A DNA stretch of 5,010 nucleotides, taken from Helicobacteraceae bacterium. GTDB lineage: Bacteria; Campylobacterota; Campylobacteria; Campylobacterales; Sulfurimonadaceae. The DNA is taken from contig WFMY01000243.1 in the NCBI GenBank assembly GCA_015488855.1, forward strand, positions 1 through 5,010, given 5' to 3'. Numbering within the stretch: the first letter of the stretch is position 1; each line of letters starts with the position of its first letter. This document shows positions 1 to 4,981 of this stretch, piece by piece. A model generated the notes under the pieces. That model was not told where the DNA came from, did not search any database, and was given only the letters and a program-made list of their open reading frames with translations. The position numbers were made by a program, and so were the translations under genes.

Positions 1-735
1 ATGGCTGGCATCAATGCCTCACTGAGTTTGCAAGAAAAAGAGCCACTTATCTTACGCCGTGATGAAGCGTACATAGGTGTGCTTATAGATGACCTTGTGA
101 CAAAAGGGACAAATGAACCTTACAGGATGTTTACCTCAAGAGCCGAGTATAGACTATTGCTTCGAGAGGAAAGCGCAGACACAAGACTCTCTGGATATGG
201 AAATGAACTTGGACTCATAGATGATGCTACTTATGCACGAGTCAAAGAAAAACATGAGCAAATACTCCATGGCTTGAAGCTTCTCAACGAAACAAGTTTC
301 ACGCCAAACAAAGAGTTTCATGCACTTTTAGAGTCTATAGATGAAGAGTGCATCAAAGATCCACAAACTGCACAACAGTTAGTAGCTCGTAAAACTTTTG
401 ACATAGAGAAGATGCTCAGACTTGTTCCAGAGTTAGCACAGTATGATGTGTATATCCAAGAGGAGATTTTAGTAGAGGGCAAATACTACCGTTACATACT
501 CAAGCAAGAAGAGGAGATACAAAAGATGAAAAAATATCTTAAAATAAGTATCCCTCAAAATTTTGATTTTAAGAGCATCAGTGGTTTAAGTAAAGAGATA
601 GTAGAAAAACTAGAAAATTTCAATCCACCTACACTTCAAGCAGCTTCACAGATTAGCGGTATAACACCAGCAGCGATAGAGATACTCCATATCTACATAA
701 AAATGGCTGCAAAGTCTAAGAATATAGGATTGTAA
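1..735 (+). CDS. mnmG: MnmG (GidA), tRNA uridine-34 carboxymethylaminomethyl modification enzyme, C-terminal part
   Basis: This is the last 244 residues of an FAD-dependent enzyme that, with the GTPase MnmE, installs the (carboxymethyl)aminomethyl group at C5 of wobble uridine 34 in certain tRNAs, in the cytoplasm. The family is usually about 620-630 residues, so some 380 N-terminal residues, including the main FAD-binding fold, lie upstream of the window. The first ATG is an internal Met in the family segment before AGINA (residues 2-6), not a start. Visible marks are DEAYIGVLIDDL (21-32), the near-invariant block PYRMFTSRAEYRLLLR (40-55), and the C-terminal helical domain with DIEKMLRL (134-141), GLSKEI (195-200) and ISGITPAAIEIL (218-229). 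That domain is known to contribute to MnmE and tRNA contacts. Its stop TAA overlaps the next gene's ATG by one base (TAATG), implying one operon with the two genes that follow. Identification is secure; only the 5' end is missing. Confidence 0.97.
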   Translation: MAGINASLSLQEKEPLILRRDEAYIGVLIDDLVTKGTNEPYRMFTSRAEYRLLLREESADTRLSGYGNELGLIDDATYARVKEKHEQILHGLKLLNETSFTPNKEFHALLESIDEECIKDPQTAQQLVARKTFDIEKMLRLVPELAQYDVYIQEEILVEGKYYRYILKQEEEIQKMKKYLKISIPQNFDFKSISGLSKEIVEKLENFNPPTLQAASQISGITPAAIEILHIYIKMAAKSKNIGL

Positions 736-1142
736 TGAACGAGATGTATAATATGAGTATTGTAACACATAACTTTAGTGTGTTAGTGATTTTAGGCGTG
801 ATTAGTATAAACATATATAAAATTTTTACAGCAAAAAAAGTGCAACCTTATAGAAAGTTTAATATGCTTTTTAATCCGATGGGTGTTACAGCTATTGTAG
901 CGATTATCTTTACGGGTATTGTGATGATGGCAGCAAAACATTTGGAATTTACTCTAGCAAATATTATCATGATAATTTTTGCAGTAGTGCTTATCGTCTT
1001 AGAAGTTAAACGCTCAAAAGCTTTGCGTTATATTATGAATCAGGATCTAGCAAGTTTCTTGGAATATAAAAAGTTTTCTATGAAGATACTTTTGAGTGAG
1101 TTTGCTATCTCCTTGGCTATTTATATAGGGATGCTTCTTTGA
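735..1142 (+). CDS. Four-helix inner-membrane protein of unknown function between mnmG and rsmE
   Basis: I do not recognise this 135-residue protein. It is strongly hydrophobic, with four likely membrane helices at about residues 10-31, 48-68, 72-90 and 117-134. The loops at 34-42 (KKVQPYRK) and 91-117 are rich in Lys and Arg and should be cytoplasmic, which places both termini outside. No cleavable signal peptide or enzymatic motif is seen. His12-Asn13 at the start of helix 1 and the NPMG segment (47-50) before helix 2 are the most motif-like residues. The ATG at 735 is preferred because AGGA (726-729) lies 5 nt upstream and the start overlaps the mnmG stop; in-frame ATGs at 744 and 753 are possible alternatives. 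The stop overlaps the rsmE start by 4 nt. Co-expression with two RNA-modifying enzymes is clear, but a shared function is not shown. That it is a real gene is well supported by overlaps, composition and topology. Confidence 0.85.
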   Translation: MNEMYNMSIVTHNFSVLVILGVISINIYKIFTAKKVQPYRKFNMLFNPMGVTAIVAIIFTGIVMMAAKHLEFTLANIIMIIFAVVLIVLEVKRSKALRYIMNQDLASFLEYKKFSMKILLSEFAISLAIYIGMLL

Positions 1143-1810
1143 TATACACCTTCCATGAGAATGCTGGGGCTAAACATCTTGTACTCAAAGGGGAACTTTA
1201 CAAATACCTCATAAAGGTGCGTCGACATAAACTTGGTGATCTGCTCTCTTTTCGCACCTCTAAAGATATCAAGATGCTCAGCACTTATAAGATTAGAGAT
1301 TTAGATCCAAAAAAAGCACTTTTAGAGTTGATGCACAAAGAGATATTAGAAATAAAATCAAAAAGAGATTTGCACATAGGTTGGTGTAAGATTGATTTTA
1401 AGAGTATAGAAAAAGTATTGCCAAGTTTAAGCGAGATTGGTGTGCATAAAATAACCTTTATAGAGTGTGAGCGTTCCCAACGAAATATTAAAATAGACTA
1501 TAAAAGATTAGATAGAATCTTAGAAGCTTCTATGCAACAATGTGGATCTACGCATAAAATCATCCTTGAAGAGTCAAAGAGTTTAAAAAGTTTTATCACC
1601 CTCCATGGAGATGCTAAGGTTTTTGATTTTGTAGAGAAAACATTAGACGAGATAAGCGATGTCCATACAGTAGTGATAGGGTGTGAGGGTGGTTTCTCCC
1701 AAAGCGAGAAAGAGTTTTTAAGTGCATTGGAGGTGTTTCGACTCGATACGCCGATGGTACTACGCTCACAGAGCGCAGTGATGGCAGTATCGAGTAAGGT
1801 GTTAGTCTAA
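1139..1810 (+). CDS. rsmE: RsmE, 16S rRNA (uracil-1498-N3)-methyltransferase
   Basis: RsmE uses S-adenosylmethionine to methylate N3 of U1498 in the decoding region of 16S rRNA, acting on the 30S subunit. The 223-residue length fits this SPOUT (trefoil-knot) family. The N-terminal PUA-like part starts with the typical FHENAG (5-10) and runs through a HL...LIKVRRHKLGDLLSF stretch (13-38). The SPOUT part has EKVLPSLSEIGVHKI (91-105), ERSQR (111-115), the EA-MQQ segment (129-134), the SAM-binding loop IGCEGGFSQSE (180-190) and VLRSQSA (207-213) near the end. The family's usual GPEGG is GCEGG here, with Cys182 replacing Pro. The start is TTG, supported by AGGGA (1127-1131) 7 nt upstream, by correct N-terminal family sequence directly after it, and by the 4-nt TTGA overlap with the upstream stop. 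The gene ends 3 nt from the stop of a convergent gene and its last codons form a large inverted repeat. Confidence 0.94.
   Translation: MIYTFHENAGAKHLVLKGELYKYLIKVRRHKLGDLLSFRTSKDIKMLSTYKIRDLDPKKALLELMHKEILEIKSKRDLHIGWCKIDFKSIEKVLPSLSEIGVHKITFIECERSQRNIKIDYKRLDRILEASMQQCGSTHKIILEESKSLKSFITLHGDAKVFDFVEKTLDEISDVHTVVIGCEGGFSQSEKEFLSALEVFRLDTPMVLRSQSAVMAVSSKVLV
1741..1795. repeat. Nested inverted repeat / predicted stem-loop inside the 3' end of rsmE
   Basis: The outer arms ACTCGATAC (1741-1749) and GTATCGAGT (1787-1795) are perfect 9-bp reverse complements. Inside them, CC (1751-1752) can pair with GG (1783-1784). An upper hairpin pairs ACT (1759-1761) with AGT (1777-1779), then, after one A-C mismatch, CGCTC (1763-1767) with GAGCG (1771-1775) around the loop ACA. 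That gives about 19 pairs in 55 nt, all within coding sequence and more GC-rich than its surroundings. It lies 12 nt before the rsmE stop codon and 18 nt from the stop of the convergent gene. No T-run follows on either strand, so it is not a standard intrinsic terminator. Roles such as 3'-end processing, pausing or transcript protection are inference. Confidence 0.55.
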
Positions 1811-1813
1811 AAT

Positions 1814-2311
1814 CTACTCGTCTTCATCTTCGTCTTCATCATCATCAGCCATTTCAGCTGCTTCTTTAAGACATTTTTGTCCATCAGCATATTTCTCTAC
1901 ATGAGCACCATGTTCAAATGTAAGCTCTCCACCGAGTTTGCCTTGGAAAAAGATAGCACCTGTAAGCACTAGAAGAAGCACTATAGCACTGATCTCAACT
2001 TTGAACATATTTTTAAAACATCCAAACATTTTAATAGCAGCAGTAAGACCCATACCTATGGCAAGGTAAAGACCAAGCTTCGCATGTTGCACTAAATCAG
2101 CTTTTCCATCAGGTGAGAGGGTATTAAATACTATTTTTGCTTCCTCTTTGCCTGTAAAATATGCTGCAATAACAAAAAGAGCGCCAAAAACTAAAAATCG
2201 TGTAGAGATTTTTGACATTATTTCAGATGGCTTGAAAAGGTATAAAAGACCTAAAACTAAAGAGATGATTGGTAATGAGATGGCGAAATGCGCTATGGCT
2301 GGATGTAACAT
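1814..2311 (-). CDS. DUF2231-type four-helix membrane protein with acidic C-terminal tail
   Basis: This 165-residue protein matches the DUF2231 pattern: an N-terminal HPAIAHF (3-9) like the family's HPxxVHF, a TGKEEA segment (53-58), an internal His76, and GGELTFEHGAHV (127-138) like the family's GGxLxYxHGxGV. Membrane helices are likely at about 8-26, 36-54, 75-96 and 105-123. Basic loops (27-38 and 94-104) point to the cytoplasm, so both termini and His3, His8, His76, His134 and His137 should cluster at the periplasmic face. That arrangement could suit a metal or haem ligand set, but this is inference; the family's biochemical role is not established to my knowledge. Residues 156-165 are all Asp or Glu. 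The ATG start has AAGGAA (complement of 2320-2325) 8 nt upstream. The gene is transcribed alone, convergent with rsmE and divergent from the NFACT gene. Confidence 0.86.
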   Translation of the reverse strand: MLHPAIAHFAISLPIISLVLGLLYLFKPSEIMSKISTRFLVFGALFVIAAYFTGKEEAKIVFNTLSPDGKADLVQHAKLGLYLAIGMGLTAAIKMFGCFKNMFKVEISAIVLLLVLTGAIFFQGKLGGELTFEHGAHVEKYADGQKCLKEAAEMADDDEDEDEDE

Positions 2312-2337
2312 GCGATATGTTCCTTTTTGAATAATTG

Positions 2338-2356
2338 ATAGTGTATTTTACACTAT
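2338..2356. promoter_or_regulatory. Perfect 19-bp palindrome, candidate operator
   Basis: ATAGTGTA (2338-2345) and TACACTAT (2349-2356) are exact reverse complements separated by TTT. The centre lies 36 bp upstream of the minus-strand DUF2231 gene start and overlaps the expected transcription start if TACAAT (complement of 2357-2362) is its -10 box. The short spacer and perfect arms suit a dimeric regulator. An intrinsic terminator is unlikely: both flanking genes are transcribed away from this region and the stem is AT-rich. The regulator is not identifiable from sequence. It is also possible that the site acts on the plus-strand genes. Confidence 0.5.
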
Positions 2357-2362
2357 ATTGTA
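2357..2362 (-). promoter_or_regulatory. Candidate -10 box for the DUF2231 gene
   Basis: On the minus strand this reads TACAAT, five of six matches to TATAAT, inside TATACAATATAG. Transcription would begin near 2350, leaving a leader of roughly 40 nt containing the AAGGAA ribosome binding site. No good -35 box is seen at 16-18 bp, which is common in Campylobacterota, whose housekeeping promoters rely mainly on the -10 region. The whole stretch 2331-2410 is very AT-rich, so chance matches are easy; TATAGT (complement of 2352-2357) and TAAAAT (complement of 2345-2350) are rival hexamers. Confidence 0.3.
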
Positions 2363-2444
2363 TAAAGTTATCTTATAAAATAATTTTAATATTGATTCTA
2401 AATATTTTTATGAGTAAAAAAGAGGCAAGCAAGGAAAAGACTAG

Positions 2445-2492
2445 ATGAATTTTACTTTTGCGAAGTGTTATTTTGCTAAACTACCTTTATGA
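2445..2492 (+). CDS. Candidate 15-codon leader ORF coupled to the NFACT gene
   Basis: ATG at 2445 opens a mini-ORF encoding MNFTFAKCYFAKLPL, ending in TGA at 2490-2492. Its stop overlaps the NFACT gene's start as ATGA (2489-2492), the usual arrangement for termination-reinitiation coupling. The mini-ORF has a good ribosome binding site (AAGGA, 2431-2435, 9 nt upstream), whereas nothing resembling one precedes the NFACT ATG. This makes it plausible that ribosomes reach the NFACT start by finishing this peptide. The peptide repeats FAK twice (residues 5-7 and 10-12). It matches no leader peptide I know. A 15-codon ORF can occur by chance, so confidence rests on the combination of binding site and overlap, not on the peptide itself. 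Confidence 0.35.
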   Translation: MNFTFAKCYFAKLPL

Positions 2493-3814
2493 AACTATCT
2501 CACCTCAAACAAATCATCACTTACCTAAAAAACTTTCAAAAAATCTCGGCTATTTACAGAGTAAGTGACAGCATCGTAAAAGTTGTTTTTGACAAAAATG
2601 ATGCTATCTACTTCAATATGACTCGTTCAAACTCCTCTATGTTTCGATGTGAGTCTTACTCAAGAAGTAAAGTATATAATGCTCCTTTTGATGTAGTGCT
2701 TTCAAAGCGTTTTAACCGTTGTAATGTGCTTGGTGTTGAACTCGTTAATGATGACAAGATAGTGCGTTTTAAAACTTCAGTTGCTTCTGCTTACAAAGAA
2801 GAGATAACTTTTTTACAGTTTGAATTTACAGGGAAGTACACAAATATCATCATTTTAGATGCACAAAATGTTGTACTTGAAGCGTTGCGTCATGTGGATC
2901 TGTTTTCCTCCTTTCGTGAGGTTAGAGTGGGACAAAAACTTCTCGATGTCCCACAAGCTCCTTTTGTAGCCAAAGAGTACCCACTTGATGATGTTGAGAA
3001 GTTTCTCTATGAGGTTTACACCAAAGAGCAGAGTGGTAAACTTGAGATGCTCAAGAAGCAAAAAGTGGCTTTGCTCAACAAAAAGCTTAAAAAACTACAA
3101 AAGCTCTATAAAAACTTGGATGATGAAGAGAAGCTAGAGGTAGAGGTGGGACGCTTAGTGCATCATGGAAATTTAGTTTTGGCGAACCTTCACAAGATCA
3201 AGCCTTATACAAAAGTTTTAGAACTTGAGGATTATGATGGCTCTGTTGTAAAGATAGAGTTAGATAAAGATTTCTCAAGTGCATCAGCAATCTCAAACCA
3301 CCTCTTTAGTCGCAGTAAAAAAGCAAAACAAAAAGTAGCCCATCTGCACATCCAAAAAGAGTCTTTAGCCTCGAAGATAAAACATACCGAGCTTTTCATC
3401 AACACCATCTTAGATGCACAAGATGTAGCCAAGATAGAGCTGCTTTTTCCAAAACGGTTAAAAAGTAAAAAAGTAAAAACAGATGATAGCATTGAAGTGT
3501 TTTGGATAGAGGGTTACAAAGTACAGCTTGGTAAAAATGAAAAAGGCAACATTACTTTGCTAGAAAAGGCAAGAGCAAAAGATATCTGGTTGCATCTCAG
3601 AGATCAGCCCTCCACTCATGTTCTCATCACAACAGACAAGCAAAATCTACCGATGAACATCATCCAAGCGGCTGCAAGACTCTGTGTAGATTTTACAAGC
3701 ACTTCAAAAGATCGTTATTTGGTCGATTATACTCCCAGAAGAGAAGTAACAATCCAAAGTGGTGCAAATGTTTTATATAACAAGTACAAAACCATAGAGG
3801 TGGACACAAGATAG
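2489..3814 (+). CDS. NFACT (RqcH/Rqc2-like, formerly 'fibronectin-binding') family protein, short form
   Basis: NFACT proteins such as bacterial RqcH bind obstructed 50S subunits carrying peptidyl-tRNA and recruit tRNA(Ala) to add C-terminal alanine tails that mark stalled chains for degradation. At 441 residues this is shorter than Firmicute RqcH (about 570). By family comparison, residues 1-175 form NFACT-N, with FTGKYTNIIILD (113-124) and FREVRVGQKL (142-151). Lys-rich coiled-coil segments lie near 184-218 and 276-305. The C-terminal NFACT-R domain starts near 335, with DIWLHLRDQPSTHV (365-378), AAARL (394-398) and VLYNKYKTIEVD (428-439). The classical PGSHV is PSTHV here, and the Asp-Arg pair of NFACT-N appears as Asp89-Lys90. 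The ATG has no Shine-Dalgarno sequence; it overlaps the stop of an upstream mini-ORF, and an extended -10-like TGCTAAACT (2474-2482) could alternatively give a leaderless mRNA. Family assignment is firm; alanine-tailing activity is inferred. Confidence 0.9.
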   Translation: MKLSHLKQIITYLKNFQKISAIYRVSDSIVKVVFDKNDAIYFNMTRSNSSMFRCESYSRSKVYNAPFDVVLSKRFNRCNVLGVELVNDDKIVRFKTSVASAYKEEITFLQFEFTGKYTNIIILDAQNVVLEALRHVDLFSSFREVRVGQKLLDVPQAPFVAKEYPLDDVEKFLYEVYTKEQSGKLEMLKKQKVALLNKKLKKLQKLYKNLDDEEKLEVEVGRLVHHGNLVLANLHKIKPYTKVLELEDYDGSVVKIELDKDFSSASAISNHLFSRSKKAKQKVAHLHIQKESLASKIKHTELFINTILDAQDVAKIELLFPKRLKSKKVKTDDSIEVFWIEGYKVQLGKNEKGNITLLEKARAKDIWLHLRDQPSTHVLITTDKQNLPMNIIQAAARLCVDFTSTSKDRYLVDYTPRREVTIQSGANVLYNKYKTIEVDTR

Positions 3815-3830
3815 ATGATAGGATAACAAT

Positions 3831-3867
3831 CTCGCCTTTAGGCGAAGCTCGAGTGCCTCAGCGGCTA
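3831..3867 (+). repeat. GC-rich intergenic hairpin element after the NFACT gene
   Basis: TCGCC (3832-3836) and GGCGA (3841-3845) form a perfect 5-bp stem with a TTTA loop. Competing pairings exist: AGGC (3840-3843) with GCCT (3855-3858), and GCC (3855-3857) with GGC (3862-3864). About 62% of these 37 bases are G or C, in a clearly AT-rich region. No T-run follows, so this is not a typical intrinsic terminator, and the genes on both sides are likely still co-transcribed. It sits 10 nt before the ribosome binding site (AGGAG, 3877-3881) of the next gene. It may be a dispersed palindromic repeat or an mRNA stability or translation element; both are inference. Confidence 0.4.
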
Positions 3868-3886
3868 ATGCAATAAAGGAGATATT

Positions 3887-4198
3887 ATGTCACTAGGTCC
3901 AGTCGGTAATGTAATTTTTGTTAACCAACAAACAGCAAGTGTAGCTTCTATCGCAAATGCTCATGATAACCGAGTCAATTTTCAAAACATGGTGGCACAA
4001 GCTGCCGTCAATGAAAAAGATGAAAAAGTTTTAGAAGTGCGTCCTACAGAAGAAAACCAAGAGGTTGACCCAGACCGTGAACATCAGAAAAATGAATCAG
4101 ACCAAGAAAATGCAAGAGCAAAGCACAAGGTGCATGAAGAGGAAGATACAGAGCCACAGAACCTCTCTTCAGCGTATAAGTTAGATATTACAGTATAA
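3887..4198 (+). CDS. Small charged protein of unknown function between the NFACT gene and cdsA
   Basis: I do not recognise this 103-residue protein as a named family. It has no signal peptide or membrane segment. The N-terminal part (4-40), with GPVGNVIFVNQQ (4-15) and NRVNFQNMVAQAA (28-40), looks ordered and possibly helical. Residues 43-90 are extremely rich in Glu, Asp, Lys, Asn and Gln, likely disordered or coiled coil. It ends in a short hydrophobic YKLDITV (97-103). The ordered ends around a charged middle suggest an adaptor-like or scaffold protein, which is inference. The start has a strong ribosome binding site, AGGAG (3877-3881), 5 nt upstream. It lies 72 nt after the NFACT gene and 33 nt before cdsA on the same strand. 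From memory, C. jejuni also has a small coiled-coil protein gene between these two genes, which supports a conserved position; identity of the two is not shown. Confidence 0.82.
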   Translation: MSLGPVGNVIFVNQQTASVASIANAHDNRVNFQNMVAQAAVNEKDEKVLEVRPTEENQEVDPDREHQKNESDQENARAKHKVHEEEDTEPQNLSSAYKLDITV

Positions 4199-4199
4199 T
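4194..4199 (+). promoter_or_regulatory. Candidate internal -10 box ahead of cdsA
   Basis: TATAAT, an exact -10 consensus, spans the stop codon of the preceding gene. Transcription would begin near 4206, leaving about 26 nt of leader that keeps the cdsA ribosome binding site AGGAA (4221-4225). No -35 box is visible. A second exact TATAAT (4211-4216) would start transcription at or inside the binding site and is less likely to work. Chance occurrence in AT-rich DNA is a serious alternative. Confidence 0.25.
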
Positions 4200-4231
4200 T
4201 ACATCAAATTTATAATTCTTAGGAAGTTTGA

Positions 4232-4981
4232 ATGTTTGAGAGACATAGTGAGAGAATAAAAACAGGCGTAGTCTTAGCTTTAGCGGTACTTTTCATAGGT
4301 TGGATTGACAACTTCTTTTTGATGTGGGTGTTTTTTGGTGCAATGTACCTTCTCGCATTTAAAGAGGCAAACAGGCTTTTTGGCTTAGAAGAAAATTCCC
4401 ATATATATTTTGCTGTTGGTTTGTGGCTCATAGCAGGTCTCTACCCCTATGGTGATGATCTTTTTGTGATCGCTGGAGTTATCTACGCCTCTGCAGTTGC
4501 TTTCAATAAAGATCTGGAGTGGAAATACTTTCTTCCATTTATCTATCCAACAGCGGGAATCCTTTTTACTTTTACCATGTACCAAGAGTATGGTGTTGTG
4601 ACACTACTTTGGTTGCTTGTAGTGGTGGCGATGACTGATGTTGGTGCGTATGCAGTTGGTAAGAGCATCGGAAAAACACCTTTTTCTGAGACAAGCCCAA
4701 ACAAAACTATGGAGGGGGTTGTCGGTGGCATCGCTGTTGCAACGCTCAGTGGAATGTTTTTAGGTTTAAGCATAGTTGATTTTTGGACATCTTTGGTGAT
4801 CTCTTTAGCGGTCTCTTTAAGCTCTATCTTTGGTGACCTGTACGAATCATCACTCAAAAGAGCAGCTGGAGTAAAAGATAGTGGAGATATGTTGCCAGGG
4901 CATGGTGGTGTTCTTGACCGTATTGATGGCTATCTTTTTGCCTCTATCATCATGCTTGTGCTTCTGCGAGGTTTGGTGTAG
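4232..4981 (+). CDS. cdsA: CdsA, phosphatidate cytidylyltransferase (CDP-diacylglycerol synthase)
   Basis: CdsA is an inner-membrane enzyme that converts phosphatidic acid and CTP to CDP-diacylglycerol and pyrophosphate, the common precursor of phosphatidylethanolamine, phosphatidylglycerol and cardiolipin. At 249 residues it is near the family's usual length. The complete C-terminal signature is present: S207-L-K-R210, K215-D216, PGHGG (222-226) and D229-R-I-D232, which includes the metal- and substrate-binding acidic residues. TDVGAYAVGKSIGKTP (135-150) and SPNKTMEG (155-162) also match conserved loops. Hydrophobic segments at about 12-30, 31-46, 58-70, 76-90, 102-117, 120-137, 163-182, 184-201 and 233-248 fit a polytopic protein. 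The ATG is preceded by AGGAA (4221-4225) at 6 nt. The gene follows the small charged-protein gene by 33 nt and probably shares its transcript. In related genomes dxr often comes next; here the window ends 29 nt later. All signature residues are intact. Confidence 0.96.
   Translation: MFERHSERIKTGVVLALAVLFIGWIDNFFLMWVFFGAMYLLAFKEANRLFGLEENSHIYFAVGLWLIAGLYPYGDDLFVIAGVIYASAVAFNKDLEWKYFLPFIYPTAGILFTFTMYQEYGVVTLLWLLVVVAMTDVGAYAVGKSIGKTPFSETSPNKTMEGVVGGIAVATLSGMFLGLSIVDFWTSLVISLAVSLSSIFGDLYESSLKRAAGVKDSGDMLPGHGGVLDRIDGYLFASIIMLVLLRGLV

Noticed and set aside
2148..2330. Plus-strand open frame opposite the DUF2231 gene.
   Set aside because: It is antisense to the start of a recognised family member, has biased basic composition typical of a shadow frame, and no ribosome binding site.
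2335..2364. TTGATA (2335-2340) as a -35 box for a plus-strand promoter.
   Set aside because: No convincing -10 hexamer occurs at 16-18 bp; TATAAA at 2361-2366 would need a 20-bp spacer.
2855..3061. Minus-strand open frames inside the NFACT gene (2855-3061 and 3232-3492).
   Set aside because: They lie opposite a well-supported coding frame, show no domain features and have no context; they are frame shadows.
3801..3829. TGGACA (3801-3806) and TAACAA (3824-3829), spaced 17 bp, as a promoter for the small charged-protein gene.
   Set aside because: The -10 match is only three of six, the -35 lies inside the NFACT coding end, and -35 boxes are weak predictors in this group.
3821..3830. GGATAACAAT is identical to part of the E. 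coli lac operator.
   Set aside because: Only ten bases match, there is no dyad partner and no lac-like gene nearby; most likely coincidence.
4219..4857. Minus-strand open frames opposite cdsA.
   Set aside because: They are antisense to a gene with a full family signature, and nothing supports their translation.
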